DNA of 64,000 nt from NCBI RefSeq assembly GCF_002269505.1, contig NZ_NQKQ01000003.1:212517-276516 (forward strand), read 5' to 3'. The translations under genes were made by a program, and so were the position numbers. Source of the stretch: Pseudomonas fragi (GTDB taxonomy: Bacteria; Pseudomonadota; Gammaproteobacteria; Pseudomonadales; Pseudomonadaceae). A model generated the notes under the pieces. The model was not told where the DNA came from. It worked only from the letters and a program-made list of their open reading frames with translations, and ran no database searches. Below, piece by piece: positions 8,449-17,973 of the stretch. How positions within the stretch are numbered: position 1 is the first letter of the stretch; every line of letters starts with the position of its first letter.

Positions 8449-8952
8449 TTAACCCGCTGCGCGGCCATGGGCTGCCGTGGCCAGTTGCCCGGTATCGACG
8501 CGTACAAAAATCGAGTCGCCCACCGCCGTCAGTACATCCCCGGCATAGACCTCGCAGATGATCCGCGTTTTGCGTCCCACGTCGCCTTCCACCTTCGCCC
8601 GCAGGGTCAGCGGCACGCCCATGGGCGTCGGCTTGATAAATTTGATTCCCAGGTTGCCCGTTACGCAATTGATCCGCGGCAGGCTGGCGGCATCGCGCTG
8701 TTCCATGCGGTAGTGATACGCCATGGCCGTCCAGTTCGAATGGCAGTCCACCAGCATGGCGATCATGCCGCCGTATACCAGCTCAGGCCAGCCGCAATAC
8801 TTGGCATCGGGCAGGTGCTCGGCAATCACATGCACACCGTCTGCGTGCCAGAAGCTCTTGATATGCAGGCCGTGGGGGTTGTTGCTGCCGCAGCCATAAC
8901 AAACGCCTTGCGGCGCCGCTGAGTCTTGCAAGGAAGTAGTCAACTGAGACAT
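8449..8952 (-). CDS. PaaI-family hotdog thioesterase
   Basis: A 167-residue protein. It has the hotdog-fold pattern of PaaI/YbgC-like acyl-CoA thioesterases: YCGWPELVYGGMIAMLVDCHS corresponds to the HGG-x-(I/A)-x(3)-D helix, here with Y-G-G instead of H-G-G. This is followed by GNLGIKFIKPTPMGVPL and the strand RIICEVYAGDVLTAVGDSIFV. The N-terminus has a CYGCG cluster often seen in this subgroup. It probably hydrolyses a short or aromatic acyl-CoA. A perfect 18-bp palindrome lies 26 bases before the start, suggesting dedicated transcriptional control. The altered HGG makes activity less certain. Confidence 0.78.
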   Translation of the reverse strand: MSQLTTSLQDSAAPQGVCYGCGSNNPHGLHIKSFWHADGVHVIAEHLPDAKYCGWPELVYGGMIAMLVDCHSNWTAMAYHYRMEQRDAASLPRINCVTGNLGIKFIKPTPMGVPLTLRAKVEGDVGRKTRIICEVYAGDVLTAVGDSIFVRVDTGQLATAAHGRAAG

Positions 8953-8978
8953 GTCCGATCATCCATAAAAAATGCAGC

Positions 8979-8996
8979 CTTTACGTTAACGTAAAG
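8979..8996. promoter_or_regulatory. Perfect 18-bp palindrome upstream of thioesterase
   Basis: CTTTACGTTAACGTAAAG is a perfect inverted repeat located 26 bases upstream of the thioesterase start codon. The core TTTACGTTAACGTAAA resembles the sites reported for MerR-family LiuR-type regulators of branched-chain acyl-CoA catabolism. That link is from memory of the motif, not from a search. It is a convincing operator by symmetry and place. Confidence 0.65.
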
Positions 8997-9122
8997 TAAG
9001 GGGCGGTTGCAGCATTTGCGTTAGCATCGCAGCGCAGCAATACCCATGGGCCATCGTGGCTCTCCCAGGGTCTGCATCGCAGGCAAGCCAGCTCCGACAC
9101 GTTCTGTGATGTCATGCCTCCC

Positions 9123-12100
9123 TCAGGGTTCAACCACCTCCCGGTGATGGGCAGTGCCGATAAACATGTACATCGCCGGCACCATGAACAGCGTCAGCAG
9201 GGTGCCAATGGACAGCCCTGCGAAAATGACCAGGCCCATGTCATGGCGCCCTGCAGCACCGGCACCGGAAGCCCATACCAGCGGCACTACGCCCAGTACC
9301 ATGGCGGCCGTGGTCATCAGGATTGGCCGCAGCCGTACGCCGGCGGCTTCTTCAATGGCCTCACGCTTGCTGCGGCCTGCGCGTTGCAGTTCATTGGCAA
9401 ATTGCACGATCAGGATCCCGTGTTTGGTGATCAGCCCCAGCAACGTCACCAGGCCCACCTGGGTATACACATTGATCGAGGCAAAACCCATGGTGATAAA
9501 AGCCAGCGCACCAAACAGTGCCGGCGGCACCGAGAACAGGATCACCACCGGATCGCGAAAGCTCTCGAACTGGAAGGCCAGCGCCAGGTAGACGATCAAA
9601 ATCGAGAACATCAGCAAGCCGACAAAACCACCTGACTCTTGCATGAACTGACGCGACTCACCGGAAAAGTCCGAGGTGTAACCCGAGGGCGCAATATTGC
9701 TCAGAATGGTGTTGAGCTTTGCCAGCAACTCGCCCTGGGACACGCCGCTGACGCCCGAGAGGGTCGCCGAGTTCAACTGCTGGAAGTGGTTGATCGACTC
9801 GGGTTGGGTCGAGGTTTCGATATGCGCCACGGTGCGCGCCGGAATCATCACACCGGCGGGCGTACGGATGTAGTAATCGAGAATCTGCCCGGGGTTGAGC
9901 CGGTCAACCTGCAGCACTTGCGGGATGACCTTGTATGAGCGCCCGGCGGTTGAGAAGTAGTTTACGTAGTTGCCACCCAAAGCCGCGGACAGGGCGGCAC
10001 CGACATCAGCCTGGGTCATGCCCAGCGCAGCAATTTTTTCCCGGTCGACTACCAGTCTGGCCTGCGGCTTGTCCAGTTTCAGGTCCATGTCGGCAAACCA
10101 GAACAGTTGTTGTTTCTGAGCCTCAGCCATTACCGCCTGAGCCACTTCGTTGAGGTTCTCTACCGAGTCGGTGGTGGTGATCACAAACTGCACCGGCAAG
10201 CCCTGGGCGCCTGGCAACGAAGGCAATGGAAAGGCGGCGACGGTGGCCCCCGGCACTTGATTCCATTTTTTCTGCAGGTCCATGATCAGCTCGGCCTGGG
10301 AGCGGGTGCGTTCGTTCCAGGGCTTGAGCAAGACCCCGCCCAGGCCCTGATTGAGGGCAGGCAGCCCGGTCAGCTGGAACATTTGCGCGTATTCAGGTTC
10401 CTTGTTGGCGATCTGGAACGCCTGGTCGGCGATGCGCTCCATCTGCTGGGGCGCTGCCGTCGGCGGGCCTTTGATCATCATAAACACCAGCCCCTGGTCC
10501 TCGGTCGGTGACAGTTCGCTCTTGGCGGTCATGCCACTGGCGGCAACCAGCACAAACAGGACAAAACCAAATGTCACCAGCACTGGCCAGACGTCCAGGC
10601 CAGCGGACAGGACGCGATGGTAACGCCGGCGCAGCCAGTCAAAGTATTGATCGAGCCTGCGCGCGAAGCGACCTTCATCCTGCCCGGATTTCAACAACCG
10701 GGAGGTCATCATCGGCGACAGCGTCAAGGCCACCACCGCCGACACGGTTACCGCACCGGCCAGGGAAAAACAGAACTCCTTGAACAGTGCCCCCGTCAGG
10801 CCGCTGCGTAGCCCGATCGGCACGTAGGCGGCAATCAACACGACGGTCATCGCAATGATCGGGCCACCCAGTTCCCGCGCCGCCACCAGTGCGGCTTCAA
10901 ATACACTTTTGCCTTGCTCCTTGATATGCCGGTCAACGTTTTCCACCACGATAATTGCGTCGTCCACCACCAGGCCAATGGCGAGAACCAGTGCAAGCAA
11001 GGTCAGCAGGTTGATCGAATAACCCAGCAGGTACATGACAAAGAATGTGCCGACCAACGACAGCGGTATCGCCACCAGAGGCACGATCACGGCTCGGAAG
11101 GAACCGAGGAACAGGTAAATGACCACTGACACAATGACCATGGCTTCGGCCAGGGTCTTGACCACCTCGACAATCGACGTGTTGATGAACGCCGTAGAGT
11201 CGTAGACGATTTCGCCGCGCACGCCGGCAGGCAATTGCGCCTGCAGTTCGGGGAAGGCGTTGCGCACGCTGGTGGCGACGCTGAGGATGTTGGCATTGGG
11301 CGCTGCCTTGATACCGATAAACACCGAACGTTTGCCGGAAAACGCCACGCTGCTGTCGTAGCTTTCTGCGCCCAGGGTCACGGTCGCGACATCTTCCAGG
11401 TACACCAGGGCATCGTCGTTGTTCTTGATCACCAGCCGTTTGAATTCATCCACCGTGTGCAAGTCGGTGCCTGCCGTCAGGTCGACCGTGACCATCTGCC
11501 CTCGGGTCGAACCGACGGCAGATAAGTAGTTATTGTTGGCCAGTGCCGTGGCTACGTCCTGGGCGGTGACGTCATGGGCGGCCAGTTTGTCCGGGTCCAG
11601 CCAGGCGCGCAGGGCGAACTGGCGCCCGCCGAGGATTTCTGCGGTTTGCACGCCCTGGATCGAGTCGAGCTTGGGTTTGACCACCCGCACCAAGTAGTCG
11701 GTGATGTTATTGGTGGGCAGGGTGTCGCTGTAGAACCCCAGGTACATGGCATCCGTGGTTTGCCCGACCGCGACAGATAGCACCGGCTCCTGGGCCTGGG
11801 CCGGTAGCTGGTTTTTCACCGAGTTGACCTGGGTGTTGATCTCGGTCAGGGCCTTGCTGGCGTCGAAGTTCAGCCGCAGCGTGGCGGTGATGGTCGAGAC
11901 CCCGGTAATGCTCGACGACGACAGATAATCGATGCCCTGGGCCTGGGCGATCGCCGACTCCAGCGGCTGGGTGATAAAGCCGGCGACTGTGGCCGCATCG
12001 GCACCGTAGTAGGCGGTTGTAATGGTCACGACCGCATTTTCGGTGCGCGGCCATTGGTTGACGGGCAGCTCGAAAATCGAACGCAGCCCCAGGATGAGAA

Positions 12101-12161
12101 TAAACAGCGAAACCACCACGGCCCAGACCGGGCGCTGAATAAAGATATCGGTGAGCTTCAT
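9123..12161 (-). CDS. RND efflux pump, inner-membrane permease (HAE1 family)
   Basis: A 1012-residue proton-driven multidrug exporter with the usual RND architecture: TM1 near 10-30, a large periplasmic loop, TM2-6 around 330-500, a second loop and TM7-12 to the end. The proton-relay pair is visible as VVDDAIIVVEN (Asp-Asp around residue 400). Pore and porter regions such as GGRQFALRAWLDPDKL are typical of hydrophobic/amphiphilic efflux-1 pumps. It is the third gene of an operon after its outer-membrane factor and adaptor, 9 bases after the adaptor stop. Substrate is not predictable. Confidence 0.95.
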   Translation of the reverse strand: MKLTDIFIQRPVWAVVVSLFILILGLRSIFELPVNQWPRTENAVVTITTAYYGADAATVAGFITQPLESAIAQAQGIDYLSSSSITGVSTITATLRLNFDASKALTEINTQVNSVKNQLPAQAQEPVLSVAVGQTTDAMYLGFYSDTLPTNNITDYLVRVVKPKLDSIQGVQTAEILGGRQFALRAWLDPDKLAAHDVTAQDVATALANNNYLSAVGSTRGQMVTVDLTAGTDLHTVDEFKRLVIKNNDDALVYLEDVATVTLGAESYDSSVAFSGKRSVFIGIKAAPNANILSVATSVRNAFPELQAQLPAGVRGEIVYDSTAFINTSIVEVVKTLAEAMVIVSVVIYLFLGSFRAVIVPLVAIPLSLVGTFFVMYLLGYSINLLTLLALVLAIGLVVDDAIIVVENVDRHIKEQGKSVFEAALVAARELGGPIIAMTVVLIAAYVPIGLRSGLTGALFKEFCFSLAGAVTVSAVVALTLSPMMTSRLLKSGQDEGRFARRLDQYFDWLRRRYHRVLSAGLDVWPVLVTFGFVLFVLVAASGMTAKSELSPTEDQGLVFMMIKGPPTAAPQQMERIADQAFQIANKEPEYAQMFQLTGLPALNQGLGGVLLKPWNERTRSQAELIMDLQKKWNQVPGATVAAFPLPSLPGAQGLPVQFVITTTDSVENLNEVAQAVMAEAQKQQLFWFADMDLKLDKPQARLVVDREKIAALGMTQADVGAALSAALGGNYVNYFSTAGRSYKVIPQVLQVDRLNPGQILDYYIRTPAGVMIPARTVAHIETSTQPESINHFQQLNSATLSGVSGVSQGELLAKLNTILSNIAPSGYTSDFSGESRQFMQESGGFVGLLMFSILIVYLALAFQFESFRDPVVILFSVPPALFGALAFITMGFASINVYTQVGLVTLLGLITKHGILIVQFANELQRAGRSKREAIEEAAGVRLRPILMTTAAMVLGVVPLVWASGAGAAGRHDMGLVIFAGLSIGTLLTLFMVPAMYMFIGTAHHREVVEP

Positions 12162-12170
12162 GGGTCACCT

Positions 12171-13367
12171 TTAGTGTTCTTGAGGCGTTGGTGCCGCATC
12201 GTTGAGCGGCGCGGCACTGTTATCGATCTGCACCGGCGAGCCATTTTTGAGTTTCATCTGGCCACTGGTGATCAACAGGTCGCCTTCCTTAACGCCGGAC
12301 AGGATGGCGACCTGATCGCCACGGGTCGGTCCAGTCTTGATAAAGGTCTGTTGCGCCGTGAGTACGTCTTCACCCTTGTCGTTCTTGCTCGACAACGCGA
12401 TAAAAACGGTGGTGCCGTAGGGGTTATAGGTGACCGCTGTCTGTGGCACGGTCAGGTAGCGCAGCACCGCCCCCGAGTCGACAACCGCACGGGCAAACAT
12501 GCCAGGCACCAGTTTTTTGCCGGGGTTGGCAACGCTGGCTTCGACCGTGACGTTGCGCGTGGTCGGGTCGAACCGGGTGTCGATGGTACTGACCTGCCCC
12601 GTGAAGGTCTGATTGGAGAGACCGTCGGCGCTCACCGAAACTTTTTGCCCGACGACAATCGCTTCCAGTTGGGTCTGGGGCACGTTGAAGTCGATGTAAA
12701 TGGGGTCGAAGGTCTGCAGCGTGGCGATTTTATCGCCCGGGTTGAGGTATTGCCCGGGGTTGACGGCGGTAATCCCGATACGTCCGGCGAAGGGGGCGCG
12801 AATGGTTTTTTTCGCCACCAGTGCGCGCTGCTGCTCTGCAGCGGCCAGCTTGGCTTTAAGGTCGGCGCTGTCGCTGTCCACTTGTGCCTGGGACACGGCG
12901 TTGACCGCCAGTTGCGCGCGGTCACGCTTGAGAACAATGGCAGCCAGGTCCGCCGTGGCTTCCAGCGAGTGGAGCTGGGCGATGTCCGAGTCGGCATTCA
13001 ATTGCACCAGCAGCGCCTGGTCTTGCACCTCCTGGCCCGGAGTAAAACCGACACTGCGCACAATACCGCCCACTTCGGTGGTCACATCCACCCCGCGCAC
13101 GGCCTTCATCGAGCCGATAGCGGAGACCGTTGGCTGCCAGTCGTCAAACGGCACCTTCAGGGCCGTGACCACGGCGGCGGGCAAGGGCTGTTTCGACTGG
13201 GCAATCATTGCTGAAATCTGGGTGAACTTGACCCCGGCGATGATCGCCACGATGACCAGCACGACCACAACCATGATGATCATCGGCCGCCACAGCCGAC
13301 GCTTGCGCGGACCGCCGGGTGCGGTGGGCTCGGGAGGCGGGGCAGAGGCAGTCTTGTCATCAGCCAT
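12171..13367 (-). CDS. RND efflux periplasmic adaptor (membrane fusion protein)
   Basis: A 398-residue adaptor. A Pro-rich cytoplasmic start is followed by one membrane anchor (about 29-48, MIIMVVVVLVIVAIIAGV), then a split lipoyl domain. Its first half is EVGGIVRSVGFTPGQEV and its second half RAPFAGRIGITAVNPGQYL, with an alpha-helical hairpin between them and beta-barrel and membrane-proximal domains after. It bridges the inner-membrane pump and outer-membrane factor. It lies 28 bases downstream of the factor and 9 bases upstream of the pump, so all three are cotranscribed. Confidence 0.94.
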   Translation of the reverse strand: MADDKTASAPPPEPTAPGGPRKRRLWRPMIIMVVVVLVIVAIIAGVKFTQISAMIAQSKQPLPAAVVTALKVPFDDWQPTVSAIGSMKAVRGVDVTTEVGGIVRSVGFTPGQEVQDQALLVQLNADSDIAQLHSLEATADLAAIVLKRDRAQLAVNAVSQAQVDSDSADLKAKLAAAEQQRALVAKKTIRAPFAGRIGITAVNPGQYLNPGDKIATLQTFDPIYIDFNVPQTQLEAIVVGQKVSVSADGLSNQTFTGQVSTIDTRFDPTTRNVTVEASVANPGKKLVPGMFARAVVDSGAVLRYLTVPQTAVTYNPYGTTVFIALSSKNDKGEDVLTAQQTFIKTGPTRGDQVAILSGVKEGDLLITSGQMKLKNGSPVQIDNSAAPLNDAAPTPQEH

Positions 13368-13395
13368 GGGGGTACTCGCTGTATCAGTGAGCCGG

Positions 13396-14949
13396 TCAGT
13401 CGAACCGGGTGGGGGCGGCAGGCACGGTCTTGTTATGGGCCGGCATCAGTTCTTCCCGGGTTGGCAGGCCGAAGCGGTCAGGGCGACCCTGGGTGCCAGG
13501 GTCAACGTCGCGGCGATTCCACCAGCCGCCGCCCAGCGCCTGGAACAGTGCTGCGCTATCGCTGTAGCGCACGGCCTGGGCCTGGACCCGGGTGAGTACG
13601 GTGTTCTGGTAGGTTTGCTGCGCCGTGAGCAGGTTGATATAAGCCACTGCACCCAGGCGATACTGCGCCTGCACCAGCGCAAGGCTGGCCTGGGCCGAGT
13701 GCTCCGCAGCCACTTGCTGCTTGAGCGCCTCGGCATCGGCCTCTAGCGCCCTGAGCGCGTTGGCCACATCCTGGAACGCGGCAATCACCGTACCGCGGTA
13801 CTGCGCCGCGGACTGGTCATACGCCGCCACAGCCGCCCGTTTACGGTGTTCCAGCGCACCGGCATCGAACAGCGGTTGGGCGATACCCCCTACCAGGCTC
13901 CACACGCCCGAGCCTGCGGAAAACAGCTTGCTGCCACTGGCCACCGAGGAACCCAATGAGCCGGTGATGCTGAACTGCGGCAGTTGATTGGCCACCGCCA
14001 CGCCAATATCGGCACTCGCCTCATGCAGTTGCGCCTCTGCGGAACGCACGTCCGGGCGCTGGCCGACGAGTGCCGAGGGCAGGCTTAGCGGTAACTCTTG
14101 CGGCAGATGCAGGGAGGCCAGGGTGAAACGCTCGCCCTTGTCCTGATTGGGGAACCTGCCCAGGTAGGCCATCAACTGGTTACGGGTTTGCGCCAACTGC
14201 TTTTGCAATGGCGCCAGAGTCGCGCGGGTCTGCGCCAGGGCGGTTTGCTGGGTCAGCACATCGGTATCGCCAATCGCGCCGAGGCGCCGCTGCGCCTGCA
14301 ACAGGTCGAGCTGGTCGCTCTGTAGCTGGATGATTTGCCCGGTCGCCGCGATCTGATCGCGCAGGGACGCCAGATTGACTGCGGTATTGACCACATTGGC
14401 AGTGAGCGTGAGGTAGGTGGCCTCCAGCGCAAAGCGCTGGTATTGGGCCTGCGCTGTGGAAGATTCGATTTGCCGGCGCGTACCGCCAAAGACATCCGGC
14501 GCATACGACACATTCAGGGATGCGGAGCTCAGGGTCAGAATCGGCGCAGACGCAGCGCCGGTACTGGCCCCGGAGACCTTCTCACGGGTTTTCGACAGGT
14601 TGGCGCCCACCGAGGGAAACAATGACGCCTGATCGGCATAGACCCGCTCATTGGCCTGACGCAAGGCTGCTTGTGCGGCGCTGACATTGGGGTTGGCGCG
14701 CAACGCTTCTTCAACCAGTGCGTTCAACTCCGGCGAGCGGAACAGTGTCCACCATTGCCCGGGGATATCCATGCCGGCGATCAGCCGTTGCGCGGCGCCT
14801 CCTGCGGCGATATCGGCCTGCGCGGTGGTGGTAAATGCCTGTTTTGCGTAGTCGGCGTGCGCAGCCAACTCGGGCCGTACGAAGTCCGGCCCCACGGTAC
14901 AACCGGCGAGGGCAATCATCAGCAAACTCAGCGGCAAACGCCGGGACAT
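13396..14949 (-). CDS. RND efflux outer-membrane factor lipoprotein (OprM/NodT family)
   Basis: The start at 14949 has AGGAGG 8 bases upstream and yields a lipoprotein signal ending in lipobox LAGC (Cys17) followed by TVGPDF, the OprM-family mature start; total 517 residues. The body contains two homologous halves, each with a long helical segment such as NERVYADQASLFPSVG and LPQFSITGS. It forms the trimeric exit duct of the pump encoded by the next two genes. Unusually it is the first gene of the operon; most Pseudomonas operons of this class put it last. It is divergent from the aldehyde dehydrogenase. Confidence 0.94.
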   Translation of the reverse strand: MSRRLPLSLLMIALAGCTVGPDFVRPELAAHADYAKQAFTTTAQADIAAGGAAQRLIAGMDIPGQWWTLFRSPELNALVEEALRANPNVSAAQAALRQANERVYADQASLFPSVGANLSKTREKVSGASTGAASAPILTLSSASLNVSYAPDVFGGTRRQIESSTAQAQYQRFALEATYLTLTANVVNTAVNLASLRDQIAATGQIIQLQSDQLDLLQAQRRLGAIGDTDVLTQQTALAQTRATLAPLQKQLAQTRNQLMAYLGRFPNQDKGERFTLASLHLPQELPLSLPSALVGQRPDVRSAEAQLHEASADIGVAVANQLPQFSITGSLGSSVASGSKLFSAGSGVWSLVGGIAQPLFDAGALEHRKRAAVAAYDQSAAQYRGTVIAAFQDVANALRALEADAEALKQQVAAEHSAQASLALVQAQYRLGAVAYINLLTAQQTYQNTVLTRVQAQAVRYSDSAALFQALGGGWWNRRDVDPGTQGRPDRFGLPTREELMPAHNKTVPAAPTRFD

Positions 14950-15004
14950 CCAGCAGCCCTCCTGAAAGGGCACGTAGTGACTGGCTTCAAGTCACGTTGG
15001 CAGG

Positions 15005-15023
15005 TGGATTGAACGTTAATCCA
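15005..15023. promoter_or_regulatory. Inverted repeat in the efflux/aldehyde dehydrogenase divergent promoter
   Basis: TGGATT and AATCCA flank a 7-base centre (GAACGTT). The element lies 56 bases upstream of the efflux start and about 200 bases upstream of the aldehyde dehydrogenase start. A second, weaker pair (TGACT, AGTCA) is at about 14979-14995. Symmetry and position suggest an operator, but no regulator gene is adjacent. Confidence 0.35.
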
Positions 15024-15223
15024 GGCGCGTGATAACTGCCAATAGAAGAAACCTTGGCCAGCCCGGGTTATGCGCGGTTCGAGACTATCCTGGCGGCCCC
15101 GATTGCCCGGTGAGCAAGCAATGGCGGCCCAATCGTCCACATGGACGAGGCGCCCGGCGCAAGGACCGGGCTAGCTTTCGGTTCGGGCGTTGTGCAGGCC
15201 CTTGTTCAGTTGAGGAGGCATCC

Positions 15224-16660
15224 ATGAGTTGTGCAATTTCTGCCGTCGAAGGCCTGTCGGCCCTGTTGTTTGAACAAAAAGCCGCGTTCAACGCCCAGGG
15301 CGCCGTCAGTGCTTCACTACGTCGCGCGCGGATCCAGCGGGTGATCGACATGCTGGTGGATCATCATCCGGCGCTGGTCGACGCGATGGATGCCGATTTC
15401 GGCGGTCGTCCACGCGGGTTCTCGTTGATGAATGACGTACTGGGTGCACTGGGTTCCCTCAAGCACGCCCGCGACCATCTTGAAGGCTGGATGCAGGATG
15501 AACCGCGGCAGGTTTTCAGCCCTTATGACCAGCTCGGCGCCCAGGCCTGGGTGATGTACCAGCCCAAGGGTAGCGTGGGCATTCTGGGCACCTGGAATGC
15601 GCCGCTGTACACACTGCTCAGCCCGCTGGCGTCGGCGCTGGCGGCCGGTAACCGGGCCATCCTCAAGCCCTCGGAAGTGGTACCGCGCACGGCTGCGCTG
15701 GTATCCAGACTGATTGGCGAACTGTTCGACCCGCTGGAGGTGGGGGTCGTCACCGGTGACGCCGATATGGCCCAGGCCTTTACCGCACAACCCTTCGACC
15801 ATCTGGTATTTACCGGCAGCACCGAGGTGGCTCGCTCGGTGATGCGCAACGCGGCACAAAACCTGGTGCCGGTGACCCTGGAGCTTGGCGGCAAGTCGCC
15901 GGTGATCGTGGCCCGCAGCGCCGACCTGGACACGGCGGCGTTTCGCATTGCCCTGTCCAAGACCACCAACAGCGGTCAGGTCTGCATCAACCCGGACCTG
16001 GTATACGTTCCACGTGAGCAGCTGGAAGGCTTTATCGAGGCCTTTGCCAGCGCTTACCGCAGGTTTGTGCCCGAGGTCAGCGACAACCCGGATGTGGTCG
16101 CAGTGGTCAACCTCCGGCACCTGGCCCGGGTCGAAAACCTCGTTAGCCAGGCCCGCCAGGCAGGTGCCCGGGTGCTGAGCCTGCCCTATGCCCTGGCGGC
16201 AGATGGGCAAAACCGTCGGCGCCCGCTGCAACTGGTCATCGACCCGCCTCAAGACAGCCTGATCATGCACGAAGAAATCTTTGGCCCGGCCATGGTGGTA
16301 CTGCCGTATGACGAGGTTGACCAGGTGATTGCGCAAATCAACGCGCGACCACGACCGCTGGCCCTCTACTACTTTGGCAACGACGCCCGCGAGCAGCGTT
16401 ATGTGCTGGAGCACACGCTGTCCGGTGGTGTCACCCTCAATGACGTGATGATGCACGCTGCTTTGCATGATGCCCCGTTCGGCGGTATCGGCGGCTCGGG
16501 CATGGGCCACTACCACGGGCGCGAAGGTTTCCTGCAGTTCAGCCACCTGCGCACCGTACTCAAGGCACCTGATCACGACCCGCGCGGCGAATGGGGTTTG
16601 TTGCCGCCCTACAGCGAGCATTTCGAAGCGGCGATGCTGGCGCAGATCACCCGGGATTGA
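15224..16660 (+). CDS. Aldehyde dehydrogenase, coniferyl-aldehyde dehydrogenase-like
   Basis: A 478-residue NAD(P)-dependent aldehyde dehydrogenase. The start at 15224 is preceded by GAGGAGG; the open frame upstream is not needed. Key motifs are GTWNAPLY with the Rossmann approach, FTGSTEVARSV, LELGGKSPVIV with the general-base Glu, and catalytic C254 in NSGQVCINPD. The short length and the CINPDLVYVP context place it with the coniferyl aldehyde dehydrogenase/fatty aldehyde group, which lacks the usual N-terminal extension. It opens a plus-strand run with an acyl-CoA dehydrogenase and acyl-CoA synthetase, so it may oxidise an aldehyde to the acid that is then activated. Confidence 0.87.
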   Translation: MSCAISAVEGLSALLFEQKAAFNAQGAVSASLRRARIQRVIDMLVDHHPALVDAMDADFGGRPRGFSLMNDVLGALGSLKHARDHLEGWMQDEPRQVFSPYDQLGAQAWVMYQPKGSVGILGTWNAPLYTLLSPLASALAAGNRAILKPSEVVPRTAALVSRLIGELFDPLEVGVVTGDADMAQAFTAQPFDHLVFTGSTEVARSVMRNAAQNLVPVTLELGGKSPVIVARSADLDTAAFRIALSKTTNSGQVCINPDLVYVPREQLEGFIEAFASAYRRFVPEVSDNPDVVAVVNLRHLARVENLVSQARQAGARVLSLPYALAADGQNRRRPLQLVIDPPQDSLIMHEEIFGPAMVVLPYDEVDQVIAQINARPRPLALYYFGNDAREQRYVLEHTLSGGVTLNDVMMHAALHDAPFGGIGGSGMGHYHGREGFLQFSHLRTVLKAPDHDPRGEWGLLPPYSEHFEAAMLAQITRD

Positions 16661-16681
16661 TGCTGGCAGACGGTTGTTTTG

Positions 16682-16699
16682 TTCGTCCATACAGACGAA
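16682..16699. promoter_or_regulatory. Inverted repeat before acyl-CoA dehydrogenase
   Basis: TTCGTC and GACGAA flank CATACA, a perfect 6-6-6 inverted repeat in the 111-base gap between the aldehyde dehydrogenase and acyl-CoA dehydrogenase. It could be an operator for the LuxR-type regulator encoded further along the cluster. That is a guess from position. Confidence 0.35.
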
Positions 16700-16771
16700 G
16701 CGGCGAGGCGTGTTCAGCCCTAGAGTGAGCCGCACACAAGCACGTTTTCTAACATCCGGAGGCGCGTCCCC

Positions 16772-17941
16772 ATGTTTGTCGATCTCACCCCTGAACAGCA
16801 TGCCCTGCGGCTCAAGGTCCGGGACTATTTCCAGAACCTGATGACCCCCGAGCTACGTCAGCAGATGCGCGGTACCGAAGGTGGCGAGCTGTTTCGCCGC
16901 ACCATCGCGCAAATCGGTCGTGATGGCTGGCTGGCGGTTGGCTGGCCCAAGGCCTATGGCGGTCAGGGCTATGGCCCAACCGAGCAATTGATTTTCTTTG
17001 AAGAAGCCAATATCGCCGGTGCGCCACTGCCCTTCGTGACCATCAGTACCGTAGGCCCGGCGCTGATGGCCCACGGCTCAGCGCTGCAAAAGGAAAAGTT
17101 CCTGCCGGGGATCGCCGCCGGGGACATCAACTTCGCCATCGGATATTCCGAAGCCAGCGCCGGCAGCGATCTGGCGGTCTTGAAAACCTCCGCCCGCGAA
17201 GATGCCGACGGTTTTGTGGTCAATGGCAGCAAGCTCTGGACATCGGGCGCCGATGCGGCGGACTTTATCTGGCTGGCGGCGCGTACCGATCCCGAACAGG
17301 CGCGGCACAAGGGGATTTCGATCCTGATTCTCGACACGCTTGCCCAAGGGTTCTCCAACACGGTCATCCCGACCTCCGGCAACCCTACGGCGGCGACTTA
17401 TTACGATAACGTGCGGGTGCCACGCAACATGCTGGTGGGCGAGCTGCACGGCGGCTGGAAACTGATCACTGCGCAGCTCAACCACGAACGCCTGGGCCTG
17501 GGAGCCTGGTCAGACAAAGTGGTCAGCCTGTTCAATCGCGTCTACCTCTGGGCACGCAGCGCCGATGAGCAGGGCCATCGCGCCACTGATCTGGCCTGGG
17601 TCAAGCGCGATCTTGCCGAGTGCTATGCGCGGCTTGAGGCCATGCGCCTGATCAACTTTCGCATCGCGGCCGACCTTGAGCGTGACCGGGTGGACGTCGC
17701 CCTGGCGTCCACCACCAAGGTCTATGGCTCGGAGTCGGCGATCGAGATCCTGCGCAAGCTGTCAGCCATCCTCGGTGCCAGCGGCCTGACCAGAACAGGT
17801 TCGGCAGCGGCTTATCTGCTGGGTGAGCTGGAGTATGAAGTGCGGGCATCGGTGAACCTGACCTTCGGCGGCGGCACCAATGAAATTCAGCGCGAGCTGA
17901 TTGCCCAGTTCGGCCTGGGCATGCCCCGCACACAACGCTGA
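16772..17941 (+). CDS. Acyl-CoA dehydrogenase
   Basis: A 389-residue flavoprotein with the three-part acyl-CoA dehydrogenase fold. It has an N-terminal helical domain, the FAD/substrate beta-domain around residues 120-230 (GYSEASAGSDLAVL and WTSGADAADF), and a C-terminal helical domain ending in FGGGTNEIQRELIAQ. The sequence style is that of enzymes that oxidise bulky or branched acyl-CoAs, including steroid side-chain degraders, more than straight-chain FadE. It lies 32 bases upstream of an acyl-CoA synthetase, which would make its substrate. A GGAGGCG ribosome site precedes the ATG at 16772. Confidence 0.9.
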   Translation: MFVDLTPEQHALRLKVRDYFQNLMTPELRQQMRGTEGGELFRRTIAQIGRDGWLAVGWPKAYGGQGYGPTEQLIFFEEANIAGAPLPFVTISTVGPALMAHGSALQKEKFLPGIAAGDINFAIGYSEASAGSDLAVLKTSAREDADGFVVNGSKLWTSGADAADFIWLAARTDPEQARHKGISILILDTLAQGFSNTVIPTSGNPTAATYYDNVRVPRNMLVGELHGGWKLITAQLNHERLGLGAWSDKVVSLFNRVYLWARSADEQGHRATDLAWVKRDLAECYARLEAMRLINFRIAADLERDRVDVALASTTKVYGSESAIEILRKLSAILGASGLTRTGSAAAYLLGELEYEVRASVNLTFGGGTNEIQRELIAQFGLGMPRTQR

Positions 17942-17973
17942 GTCACGCCGTGGCGTAAACATTGGAGATAAGG

